Assembly: GCA_018715165.1 (NCBI GenBank)
Contig: DVMC01000213.1
Span: 1-11,193 of the forward strand
Length of the DNA stretch: 11,193 bases
Direction: 5' to 3'
DNA from: Limiplasma pullistercoris
GTDB lineage: Bacteria > Bacillota > Clostridia > Christensenellales > Aristaeellaceae
The translations under genes and the position numbers were made by a program. The notes under the pieces were generated by a model. That model was not told where the DNA came from. It saw only the letters and a program-made list of their open reading frames with translations, and did no database searches. Positions 1 through 7,083 of the stretch are shown one piece after another. Positions within the stretch are counted from its first letter, which is position 1. Every line of letters starts with the position of its first letter.

Positions 1-2058
1 GGGCGCGATCTCCTCGCGGTAGGCCTCCAGCCGGCCCTGCGTCACCGCCCAGGAATCCGGCGCGGCGCGAATGGCGTCCGTGCGTGCGGCCAGGGCCTCC
101 TCGTCGGTCTCGAGTCCCTGCTCGGCGTCCAACGCATGCTGGTCCTCGATGATCCACGCGATCCATTCCTCGATCTGGGGATGCAGCACGGGGCTGGCGG
201 ACGCAGGCTTGATAAGCGCCTCATCGTCCAGCGCGCGATGCTCACAGAGATATTCCAGATAGGTCACGGCCAGGTCGGGATGGCGCGCGTTGGGGTTGAG
301 CACGTACACCAGCAGGTTGGCCCCGGCGGTCCGCCGCGCGTCCGCCGACAGGGCGGGCGGCAGCTGCCAGTCCGGCGCCGAGGGCGGCGGGGGCGTGGTC
401 CCCGGCTCATAGGTCCAGTCGCCGGAAGTGGGCATGTCCTCAAATCCCGAAAGCGAGACGATCTCGTCCGGGTCCAGCCATGCCTCACCCTCCGCTTCGG
501 GCAGCCTTGCATCCCGCAGCGCCGTGAGCATGCGCACGAAGGCTTCCTCGCGGAAGTCCACAGCCCTGCCGGCGCTGTGCGCCTCCGTGATCAGCGTGGT
601 CAGCAGCAGGTTCGCGTAATCGTCCTTCGTCCATGTGCCGCCCTCCCAGGCATGGGCCACAAGGGGCGTTTTCTCCGTCCATGCGGCATGCTTTTCCAGC
701 AGTGCCTCCAGCGTGGCGGTCACCTCCTCCGCCCCTTCCCACACGGTCACATGCATAAGAGAGGGCACGGCGTAGAGCAACCCGTCCTGAAATACCGCGT
801 CCGCGACCTGCGCAAGCATCCCCTCCGTGTCCGCAAGCAGGATCTCCGAGCCGTTCAGCGGCGCAAGGCCGCCCTCCCGCATCAGCGCGACCAGCTCCCC
901 GTCCATGCGCACGTGGAACAGGTCGGTTTCGTCGCCGGCGGCGATGGCCTCGACCACCTGCCGCGCCGTGAGCGAGGGGTCGGCGGCGCGCGATACGGCC
1001 ACGCCGGGATAGGCCTGCTGAAAATTCGCGTCGATGTTGTCCGCGCTGATGTAGCCACGGATGGCGAGCGTGGGCAGGCTGTCCGCCTTCGTGAAGGGCA
1101 CGTACTGCATGTCGTCCGTGCCAAGGGACGCATAGCCGTCGCCCACCACCGCAAAGGCATAGTCCAGATGGCCGGGCGCGTAGCCTTGCAGCGCCGTCCA
1201 GCCCGTGCCGTTCCACAGGGACAGCGTGCCGTCCACAATGGCGCAGATCGTGTTCCCGTCACAGGCCACGCCCTCGATCCCCTGCATGGACCGCTCATCC
1301 AGCGTATGGACCGCCCCGCTCTCCGGGTCCACCGATACGAGACGGCACACGTTGTTGTCCACGTCGCAGGCGACGGCCAGCAGACCGCCCTCCCACGCGC
1401 ACAGCTCCGTCACGCCCTCCAGCGGCAGGCGCTCCGCGTCGCCCGTCAGGGGATCGGCCCGGTACACATCCGCCTCATACACCGTTCCCTCCGGCGGCAG
1501 GGCCCGCAGGAACAGCCAGCCGTCCTGCATCACCGCCGCCCGGTACCGCCTCTGCGGCAGGTCCATTGGCGTGCCCGCGTAGTCCAGCATGCAGACGAGC
1601 GCGCCGTCCTGCCAGCGCCAGAGCTTCTTTCCGCTGCGGTCCAGCAGGGCCGGTGCGTCCCCGTCCGCGTAGATAAGCGTGTCAAAGCCGATGCCCTGCG
1701 CCTGCAGTTCGTCCATGGATACCAGCAGCGCGGGTTCCTCCTGCCCCGGCTTCCATGTGCGCAGGCCGCCGCTGGTGGACAGGTACAGCGTCCCGTCCAG
1801 CGACACGCAACCATGCAGCGCGCCCACATCCTCCTGCCGCAGGCGCAGCCATCCGGTCAACACGCCTGCCGCAAGCGCCGCCGTCGCCAGCAGCGTCGCC
1901 AGCAGCGCCACCGCCAGCGCCAGCGAGAGCCTTCTGGGACCGCGCCGCTCTCCCCGCGCACGAGCCAAAACGCGCGTCTCGAGTGACGGACGGCCGTCCA
2001 TCCCGGACAGGCACTCGTCCACGGCCCGCCGAATCCGTTCACGGTTGGTTTCATGCAT
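1..2058 (-). CDS. Membrane-anchored anti-sigma-like protein with extracytoplasmic solute-binding-protein-like region (3' end cut by window)
   Basis: The frame is open for 686 codons from the ATG at 2058 to the left edge, so the C-terminus is missing. Residues 1-42 are hydrophilic and arginine-rich (cytoplasmic). Residues 43-68 form one hydrophobic membrane segment, and the rest should lie outside. Residues 80-325 contain recurring short strand-like units with DG/GD turns (such as VSLDGTLYLS and ACDGNTICAIVDGTLSLW), suggesting a propeller. Residues 328-610 resemble family 1 solute-binding proteins: LAIRGYISADNIDANFQQAYPG, then AGDETDLFHV, GGLAPL, DGLLYAVP, and late in the chain ANLLVYVLNPNARHPDLAVTYLEYL (shown only as landmarks, residues 331-352 and 580-604). 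The start overlaps the sigma stop by 8 bases, implying translational coupling and a partner role as anti-sigma factor. No HxxxCxxC zinc anti-sigma motif is seen. The anti-sigma role is inferred from position and topology; the binding-protein likeness is from hand comparison only. Confidence 0.75.
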   Translation of the reverse strand, partial: MHETNRERIRRAVDECLSGMDGRPSLETRVLARARGERRGPRRLSLALAVALLATLLATAALAAGVLTGWLRLRQEDVGALHGCVSLDGTLYLSTSGGLRTWKPGQEEPALLVSMDELQAQGIGFDTLIYADGDAPALLDRSGKKLWRWQDGALVCMLDYAGTPMDLPQRRYRAAVMQDGWLFLRALPPEGTVYEADVYRADPLTGDAERLPLEGVTELCAWEGGLLAVACDVDNNVCRLVSVDPESGAVHTLDERSMQGIEGVACDGNTICAIVDGTLSLWNGTGWTALQGYAPGHLDYAFAVVGDGYASLGTDDMQYVPFTKADSLPTLAIRGYISADNIDANFQQAYPGVAVSRAADPSLTARQVVEAIAAGDETDLFHVRMDGELVALMREGGLAPLNGSEILLADTEGMLAQVADAVFQDGLLYAVPSLMHVTVWEGAEEVTATLEALLEKHAAWTEKTPLVAHAWEGGTWTKDDYANLLLTTLITEAHSAGRAVDFREEAFVRMLTALRDARLPEAEGEAWLDPDEIVSLSGFEDMPTSGDWTYEPGTTPPPPSAPDWQLPPALSADARRTAGANLLVYVLNPNARHPDLAVTYLEYLCEHRALDDEALIKPASASPVLHPQIEEWIAWIIEDQHALDAEQGLETDEEALAARTDAIRAAPDSWAVTQGRLEAYREEIAP

Positions 2059-2566
2059 CGTCCGCCCCTCCTTCCCAGATCAGCCGCAGGCGGCCGCATG
2101 CCCGCCGCAGCCGCTTGGTCACGGCCGTCTCGCTCACCTTCAGGGCGGCGGCCACCTCCCGAAGCGTCATTCCCTGATAGTAGTACAGAATCACCGCGTC
2201 GCGCTCCCTGGCAGGCAGGCGCATGATTTCCAGCGTCAGATGGACGCTGTCCGTGCCGGGCGGCGTGGAAGGCTCCGGCAGGCGGTCCAGCGTCACACGC
2301 CGGTCCACGAACCGAAGCCATGCCGCCCGCCGCATATCCTTGCAGGTATTCACGGCGATGCGCACCAGCCAGGTCTTGTCCGCGCACTCGCCCCGGAAGC
2401 GGTCCAGCGCGCGATACGCCTTGAAAAACGTTTCCTGCGCCGCATCCTCCGCCATGCCGGCATCCTGCAGGTAGAGGCAGCACAACTTGAGGATGTCCTT
2501 TTCATAAGCCGCCATCAGACGGCTCAGCTCCGCCGCCCGTCTCTCGTCCGGGCGCTGCTGCGTCAT
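2051..2566 (-). CDS. ECF-type RNA polymerase sigma factor
   Basis: The 171-residue protein has the usual ECF size and layout. Region 2 spans about residues 12-80, with DAAQETFFKAYRALDRFR (41-58) and TWLVRIAVNTCKD (65-77). A short linker follows, then region 4 at about 110-160, with the helix-turn-helix MTLREVAAALKVSETAVTKR (133-152). It would direct core RNA polymerase to a small set of promoters in the cytoplasm. The ATG at 2566 is chosen over an in-frame ATG 16 codons upstream (2614) because AGGAGG lies 8 bases before it. The gene's last codons overlap the start of the membrane protein downstream, the standard arrangement of an ECF factor with its anti-sigma partner. The specific ECF subgroup and regulon cannot be told from the sequence. 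Confidence 0.95.
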   Translation of the reverse strand: MTQQRPDERRAAELSRLMAAYEKDILKLCCLYLQDAGMAEDAAQETFFKAYRALDRFRGECADKTWLVRIAVNTCKDMRRAAWLRFVDRRVTLDRLPEPSTPPGTDSVHLTLEIMRLPARERDAVILYYYQGMTLREVAAALKVSETAVTKRLRRACGRLRLIWEGGADDA

Positions 2567-2574
2567 ACGCGTCA

Positions 2575-2580
2575 CCTCCT
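2575..2580 (-). promoter_or_regulatory. Ribosome binding site of the ECF sigma gene
   Basis: The minus strand reads AGGAGG, 8 bases before the ATG at 2566. This fixes the start at residue 17 of the longer open frame. Confidence 0.85.
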
Positions 2581-2739
2581 GCTGATTAGACGGTTCTCGT
2601 CCGCCAAAAACCAACCCTTGGCGATTATTTTGGAAAACGCCTTCCCGGCCGCGCCGCGGAAGGCCCCACAGCGGCGCGTCTTTCGGGCATCCGCCACGGC
2701 CGCCGCCAGCCGTTTTCCAGAATCTGCTTCAGCACGATC

Positions 2740-2772
2740 AAAAAAAAGCGGCGGAACAGAGTGTTCCGCCGC
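2740..2772 (-). terminator. Intrinsic terminator of the transketolase operon
   Basis: An 11-base-pair perfect stem (2748-2758 with 2762-2772, arms GCGGCGGAACA and TGTTCCGCCGC) with a three-base loop is followed on the minus strand by eight T residues (2747-2740). It lies 12 bases past the stop codon of the second transketolase gene. It separates that operon from the ECF sigma operon, which therefore needs its own promoter between about 2581 and 2740. Confidence 0.95.
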
Positions 2773-2784
2773 CCTTTGGGGCCG

Positions 2785-3702
2785 TCAGCCCGCGATGGTC
2801 TGCGCGATCTGCGGACCAGTCAGGCCGTATTCAGCAAGTACATCCATGGCCTTGCCGGACTGGCCGAAGACGTCCTGCACGCCGATCTTTTTAAAGCTGC
2901 ACGCCACGCCGCCGCTGAGCAGCACGTCGGCCACGGCGTCGCCCAGGCCGCCGATGACGGAGTGCTCCTCCACCGTGTAAACGCGCTTGCACTTGGCCGC
3001 ATAGGCGCGCACCAGCTCAGCGTCGATGGGCTTGATGGTATGCAGGTTGACAATGGCGGGATGCATGCCCTTTTCCTTGAGCAGCTCGGCCGCCTTGAGG
3101 CACTCGCTGACCATGAGGCCGCAGGTGAAGATCACCGCGTCGCTGCCGTCCATCAGCACGTTGCCCTTGCCGATGGTGAAGGGCATGGGATCAAGCACGG
3201 GCGTCGCCAGGCGCGCCAGGCGCAGATACACCGGGCCGTCCATCTCGGCGGCGGCCTTCACGGCCTGATAGGTCTCGTTGGCGTCGCAGGGGCAGATGAC
3301 GGTCATGCCGGGCAGCACGCGCATGAGGGCGATGTCCTCGATAGCCTGATGGCTGCCGCCGTCCTCGCCCACGCTGACACCCGCATGGGTGAAGGCCAGC
3401 TTGACATTGAAATGCGGATAGCACACGCCGTTGCGAATCTGGTCGTAGCTGCGTCCCGCGAACACAGCAAACGTGGAGCAGAACGGAATCAGCCCCATCC
3501 GGGACATGCCGGCCGCCATATCCACCATGTTGGCTTCGGCGATACCCACGTCAAAATGCCGGTTTGGAAATTCCTTGGCAAAGGTCATCGTCATCGTGGC
3601 GTTGGCAAGGTCCGCGTCCAGCACCACAATCTTGTCATTTTCATGGCCCAACTTGACCAGCGCCTCGCCGTAGGCCGCGCGGGTGGCTTTTGTTTCACTC
3701 AT
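2785..3702 (-). CDS. Transketolase, C-terminal (pyrimidine-binding) subunit
   Basis: The 305-residue protein matches the second half of transketolase: the pyrimidine-binding domain (about 5-170) and the C-terminal domain (about 185-300). Landmarks are DVGIAEANM (51-59), whose glutamate E56 is the residue that activates the thiamine diphosphate cofactor, the stretch TFAVFAGRSYDQIRN (77-91), and THAGVSVGEDGGSHQAIED (105-123), typical of the active-site loop. It pairs with the subunit encoded just upstream to make one TPP enzyme moving two-carbon ketol units between sugar phosphates in the cytoplasm. Its ATG lies three bases past the stop of the first subunit gene, with GGAGGG inside that gene's end, so the two are co-translated. 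Together they total 575 residues, short of the roughly 650-670 of single-chain transketolases but usual for split ones. Confidence 0.95.
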   Translation of the reverse strand: MSETKATRAAYGEALVKLGHENDKIVVLDADLANATMTMTFAKEFPNRHFDVGIAEANMVDMAAGMSRMGLIPFCSTFAVFAGRSYDQIRNGVCYPHFNVKLAFTHAGVSVGEDGGSHQAIEDIALMRVLPGMTVICPCDANETYQAVKAAAEMDGPVYLRLARLATPVLDPMPFTIGKGNVLMDGSDAVIFTCGLMVSECLKAAELLKEKGMHPAIVNLHTIKPIDAELVRAYAAKCKRVYTVEEHSVIGGLGDAVADVLLSGGVACSFKKIGVQDVFGQSGKAMDVLAEYGLTGPQIAQTIAG

Positions 3703-3705
3703 GGT

Positions 3706-4518
3706 TCAACCCTCCAGTTCTTTGAGCGCTTCGGCACGCTGCTGTTCGTTGGGGGCCTTGCCATGCCAGCCCACCTGATCTTCCATGAAGCTGATGCCCT
3801 TGCCCTTGTGCGTATGGCACAGAATCAGCGTGGGCTTGCCCTTCATCGGAGGGATTTTCAGCGCCGCGATCACGGCTTCGATATCGTTGCCGTCCTCAAG
3901 CTCGATCACATGGTAGCCAAAGGCGGTGAACTTGGCGTTCAGGTCGCCCAGGCTCATCACCTCATCGTTGCTGCCGTCGATCTGCAGGCCGTTGTTGTCC
4001 ACCAGCACGGTCAGGTTGTCCAGGCCGTAATGCGCCGCAGCCATGGAAGCCTCCCACACCAGGCCCTCCTGCAATTCGCCGTCGCCGCAGATGGCGTACA
4101 CGTGGCAGGGGTTGCCCGTGGTCTTGGCGCCCAGCGCCATGCCCACGGCAATCGAAATGCCCTGACCCAACGATCCCGTCGAAGCGTCCACGCCGGGGCA
4201 CTTCTTGGCGTCGGGATGGCCCTGCAGGATGCTGTGCAGCTGGCGGAAATTCTTGAACTCTTCGGTGCTGAAGTATCCCTTTTCTCCCAGCACGCCGTAG
4301 AGCGCGGGCGCCGCATGTCCCTTGGAGAGCACCAGACGGTCGCGCGTCGGGTCCGAGGGATTTTTGGGGTCGACGTTCATCACGTCAAAGTACAGCGCCA
4401 CCAGCATCTCCACCGCTGAAAGCGAGCCGCCCGGATGCCCGGAGCCCGCGTTCGCCGTCATGTTGATGATGTCGCGCCGCACCTGGGTACAGATGTTTTT
4501 AAGGGCTGGCGTATCCAT
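3706..4518 (-). CDS. Transketolase, N-terminal (TPP pyrophosphate-binding) subunit
   Basis: The 270-residue protein carries the thiamine diphosphate-binding half of transketolase. Visible motifs are GSGHPGGSLS (25-34), SKGHA (65-69), STGSLGQG (113-120), the metal and diphosphate motif beginning GDGELQEG (145-152) and ending at DNN (174-176), and HTHKGKG (235-241). The ATG at 4518 is preferred to an in-frame ATG at 4602: GGGAGG lies 11 bases before it, its first residues align with family N-termini, and the longer form would begin almost at the transcription start. It forms an enzyme with the subunit gene three bases downstream. A SigA-like promoter at 4605-4633 serves the pair. The substrate is not determined: standard pentose phosphate transketolase is the default, but its position next to a sugar-uptake operon allows a specialised role. 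Confidence 0.95.
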   Translation of the reverse strand: MDTPALKNICTQVRRDIINMTANAGSGHPGGSLSAVEMLVALYFDVMNVDPKNPSDPTRDRLVLSKGHAAPALYGVLGEKGYFSTEEFKNFRQLHSILQGHPDAKKCPGVDASTGSLGQGISIAVGMALGAKTTGNPCHVYAICGDGELQEGLVWEASMAAAHYGLDNLTVLVDNNGLQIDGSNDEVMSLGDLNAKFTAFGYHVIELEDGNDIEAVIAALKIPPMKGKPTLILCHTHKGKGISFMEDQVGWHGKAPNEQQRAEALKELEG

Positions 4519-4551
4519 ACTACACAGTACCTCCCATGCTGATGTTCCTGT

Positions 4552-4568
4552 TCCCCCGGCGAGGGGGA
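4552..4568 (-). other. Small hairpin in the transketolase mRNA leader
   Basis: The leader of about 80 bases holds a six-pair stem (TCCCCC and GGGGGA) around a five-base loop, some 17 bases upstream of the ribosome binding site. There is no T run, so it is not a terminator. It may affect mRNA stability or initiation, which is inference. Confidence 0.4.
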
Positions 4569-4604
4569 TTTGCTTGTGTAACACGTCAGAGAATCGTGCC
4601 ATTT

Positions 4605-4633
4605 ACTATACCACAGTGCAGAATGATTGTCAA
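4605..4633 (-). promoter_or_regulatory. SigA-type promoter of the transketolase operon
   Basis: The minus strand has TTGACA (4633-4628), a 17-base spacer and TATAGT (4610-4605), a nearly perfect housekeeping promoter. Transcription would begin near 4598, giving a leader of about 80 bases before the ATG at 4518. The operon can therefore be expressed independently of the upstream sugar-transport operon. Confidence 0.9.
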
Positions 4634-4638
4634 TTCTA

Positions 4639-4689
4639 GGCTGTAGGGGGAGGATGGTGCAACGGCTGTAGAAGAGGAGGATGATGCAA
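4639..4689. repeat. Imperfect tandem repeat upstream of the transketolase promoter
   Basis: Two copies lie one base apart: 4639-4662 and 4664-4689. Both start GGCTGTAG and end GAGGATGNTGCAA, the second having two extra bases. They begin five bases upstream of the -35 box of the transketolase promoter, a position suited to an activator or repressor, although a simple duplication is equally possible. Confidence 0.6.
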
Positions 4690-4709
4690 TAGGAAGAAGG
4701 ACGCAGGTC

Positions 4710-4760
4710 AAAATGAAACCAGAAACAAATGGTGCGGGGCTGTCGCGCAGGCCCCGCACC
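4710..4760 (-). terminator. Terminator of the sugar transport operon
   Basis: A ten-pair perfect GC-rich stem (4731-4740 with 4751-4760, arms GGTGCGGGGC and GCCCCGCACC) has a ten-base loop and lies 25 bases past the last permease's stop codon. On the minus strand it is followed by a T-rich but interrupted tract (ATTTGTTTCTGG). This is less ideal than the transketolase terminator, so some read-through into the transketolase genes is possible. Confidence 0.75.
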
Positions 4761-4785
4761 CGGAAGGTTGAGAGTATCATTAGGG

Positions 4786-5613
4786 TTATTCTTTGACGGC
4801 GCCGCTGGCCATGCCCTTGACCAGAAATCGGGATACGCAGGCGGTGAAGATCACCATGGGCACGATCATCAGCACCGCATAGGCCCCCAGCTGGCCCCAC
4901 AGGATGCCGTCGTCGGTTTTTACCTGAGCAGAAAGGACCGGAAGCGTTGCCGCATCTGTCATGGTCAGCGCCATGGGGATCGTCAGGTTGTTCCAGGACA
5001 GAGAGAAGGAGAAGATGCTTGTGGCCGCTATACCTGGCGCCGTCAGCGGCAGAATGACACGGCGGAAGGCCTGAAAGCGCGTGCAACCGTCAATGGCCGC
5101 AGCTTCTTCAAGGTTTTCCGGAATGCCCTTAAAGAAACCCTGCAGCAGCCACGTAGAAAGGGGAATATCCAGCGCAATGAACGGCAGGATCAGACCGGTG
5201 AGCTTATCATACAGCCCCAAGCGGGACCACAGCATGTACAGCGGTACCACAATGGCGATAGGAGGAATCATGCGCATCCCAAGGATCAGGTAATTGATGC
5301 CCATCCTGTGCCGCACGCGCAGCCGGGCCAGCGAATAGGCCGCCAGACACGACAGCGCAAGCGCCGCGGATACGCTGACGAGCGTGACGATCACCGAGTT
5401 TTTCAGCACGGCCGTAAACGGCAGATAATTGACTTGGCCGGTGAAAATCTGGGCGTAGTTCTCCAGTGTGGGCTGAAAAAACAGCGTGTTTTTGGTTGCG
5501 TCGGCGGCGGAGCGAAACGAGAGCTGCGCGATGTAGAGAATGGGCAGCAGCACCGCTGCACAAAGCAAAAGGGAAACTGTCACGTGATAGAGCGAAGCGA
5601 GTTTTTTTCTCAC
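4786..5613 (-). CDS. Carbohydrate ABC transporter permease, MalG type
   Basis: The 275-residue inner-membrane protein has about six hydrophobic segments (roughly 12-32, 72-97, 107-128, 138-160, 195-215 and 243-264). It carries the cytoplasmic EAA loop that contacts the ATPase, ENLEEAAAIDGCTRFQAF (166-183). Its ending FLVKGMASGAVKE is the typical C-terminus of CUT1 MalG-type permeases, as is TLENYAQIF near residue 49. It would pair with the MalF-type permease encoded upstream to form the channel. The start is a GTG at 5613 with AGGGGG five bases before it, 17 bases past the flavoprotein stop. It is the last gene of the operon, followed by a terminator hairpin. The sugar is unknown. Confidence 0.95.
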   Translation of the reverse strand: MRKKLASLYHVTVSLLLCAAVLLPILYIAQLSFRSAADATKNTLFFQPTLENYAQIFTGQVNYLPFTAVLKNSVIVTLVSVSAALALSCLAAYSLARLRVRHRMGINYLILGMRMIPPIAIVVPLYMLWSRLGLYDKLTGLILPFIALDIPLSTWLLQGFFKGIPENLEEAAAIDGCTRFQAFRRVILPLTAPGIAATSIFSFSLSWNNLTIPMALTMTDAATLPVLSAQVKTDDGILWGQLGAYAVLMIVPMVIFTACVSRFLVKGMASGAVKE

Positions 5614-5630
5614 GGCGACCCCCTCTTTTA

Positions 5631-7082
5631 TCAGATGATCACATTGCGACTTTTTAGCAACTCCTGCAGCTCGCCCACAGGAACGTCCTGTACGGCAATA
5701 CCGCGCAGGGCGGCCATAGCCGCAGCAGCTCCGGCGGCTTCACCGGTTACCATGCAAACGGGCTCGCCGCGTACGGAACCCAGCGCGTCACGGTCCACGG
5801 AGATACAGCGCCCGCCTACCACCAGATTGCCAACCTTCGGGGAGATCAGCGCGCGGTAGGGAATATCCGCACCGATGGGATTGGGGGCCTCGGTCCATTT
5901 GCGGCCGCCGGAGATTTCGTCCTGCTTGCCACCACCGGTGGAATGCACGTTCATGGCGCGGCCCGTGCGGCCGATGCTGTCCTCAAAATGGGCGTTGGTC
6001 ATGATATCCTTATGACAGAAGGTATATACGCCGTCCAGACGGCGGCTTTCCCTGGTCCCAAGCTGTGAGGCTGTATAGAGGCAGTAGCAGTTCTCGAAGC
6101 CGGGCACGTACTTGCGCATGAAAGCCAGAATGCCAGGAAGCTGGTTGGTGCGAATGTCCATCTCCGCCCGGCTCCAGTCGTCGCCGTTGGTCAGGTCGAT
6201 GCCATACGCCATATCCACCAGCAGCTTGCAGGTATTGGCGGGAAGAACGCTGGTCTGAATGTCGAAAATAGGAATGGCAATTTCGTTTTCACAGCCCAGG
6301 GGCATGGGATAGACGTGATCCTTGCCCGCACTTACCAAAAGTTTGTGCAGGCCCATGAGCGCGATGGGCGCACCCGCATCAAACAGCTTCTGCCATTTTT
6401 CAGGATCACCGATGTCCAGATCATCCGGATTTTGCTTGTAATAATCCAGAAGCTTCTGCAGATCCACATCCCCCAGGACCATATAGATGGTCAGTGGCAT
6501 GCAACGGCGGTTTTCGTCCGTCCCCATGTGGAAGCCGGCACCCGACCATTCAATCAGGTCACCGTCGCCGGAAGCATCGACAAAGGCTTTCGCATAGATA
6601 TGCGTTTCGCCGGACTTGTTGGCCACCTTGATATATTCAATCCGGTTGTGGTCCATTTCCAGACCAAAGGCGATGGAATCCAGCAGGACGTCCACGCCGC
6701 TTTCCTGACACATTTTGAAGAGAATGGGAATCAGCGCTTCGGGGTCAAACTCCACGCGCATGGGCGGATCGTCGATATCCGTATAGGCGGCGCCCGCCTC
6801 CTTCAGACGGTTGCACATCTCCAGAGCGATGCCTTTCACCACCAACGGCGTATGCTTGTCGGTCATCAGCATGGAGCCGGGTCCCTTGGAATAATGCCCC
6901 TGATGGACGCGCATGCCGTGAAAGCCAGTGACCAGCCCGCCGGTCATCATGCCGCCCAGATAGGAGTGCTTCTCGATGATGAGCGTTTTGGCCCCGCTGC
7001 GGGCGGAGGCCAGGGCGGCGCCAATTCCTGCGGGGCCGCTCCCTACCACGACTACGTCATATGTTTTGATACCTACAGACAT
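5631..7082 (-). CDS. FAD-dependent oxidoreductase (FAD_oxidored-like) within a sugar transport operon
   Basis: The 483-residue protein begins with a Rossmann FAD site: the dinucleotide motif VVVVGSGPAG (10-19) and the acidic end LIIEK (34-38, E37 for the ribose). DASGDGDL (169-176), LGTRESRR (341-348), and the C-terminal flavin segment VVGGRCISVDRDALGS (421-436) with VTGEAAGAAAA (445-455) fit the FAD-dependent oxidoreductase family PF12831. No signal peptide is seen, so it should be cytoplasmic. It probably oxidises or reduces the imported compound or a derivative, but members of the family have varied and mostly unknown substrates. Its ATG lies one base after the stop of permease 1, with AGGGGA suitably placed, so the two are translationally linked. 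Being placed between two permease genes is unusual. Confidence 0.9.
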   Translation of the reverse strand: MSVGIKTYDVVVVGSGPAGIGAALASARSGAKTLIIEKHSYLGGMMTGGLVTGFHGMRVHQGHYSKGPGSMLMTDKHTPLVVKGIALEMCNRLKEAGAAYTDIDDPPMRVEFDPEALIPILFKMCQESGVDVLLDSIAFGLEMDHNRIEYIKVANKSGETHIYAKAFVDASGDGDLIEWSGAGFHMGTDENRRCMPLTIYMVLGDVDLQKLLDYYKQNPDDLDIGDPEKWQKLFDAGAPIALMGLHKLLVSAGKDHVYPMPLGCENEIAIPIFDIQTSVLPANTCKLLVDMAYGIDLTNGDDWSRAEMDIRTNQLPGILAFMRKYVPGFENCYCLYTASQLGTRESRRLDGVYTFCHKDIMTNAHFEDSIGRTGRAMNVHSTGGGKQDEISGGRKWTEAPNPIGADIPYRALISPKVGNLVVGGRCISVDRDALGSVRGEPVCMVTGEAAGAAAAMAALRGIAVQDVPVGELQELLKSRNVII

Positions 7083-7083
7083 G

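Noticed and set aside
136..1986. Long plus-strand open frame (616 codons) opposite the anti-sigma-like gene
   Set aside because: Its product is rich in R, H, Q and G with no recognisable domain, typical of the antisense frame of a GC-rich gene, and there is no ribosome binding site. The minus strand carries the coherent protein.
2585..2592. CGTCTAAT resembling an ECF -10 element upstream of the sigma gene (autoregulated promoter)
   Set aside because: No AAC-type -35 element is found 16-17 bases upstream, and the implied transcript start would fall almost on the ribosome binding site.
2761..4419. Long plus-strand open frame (552 codons) opposite the transketolase genes
   Set aside because: Both transketolase subunits on the minus strand are unmistakable. 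The plus frame is low-complexity H/G/A/V-rich sequence spanning both genes and their junction, a codon-bias shadow.
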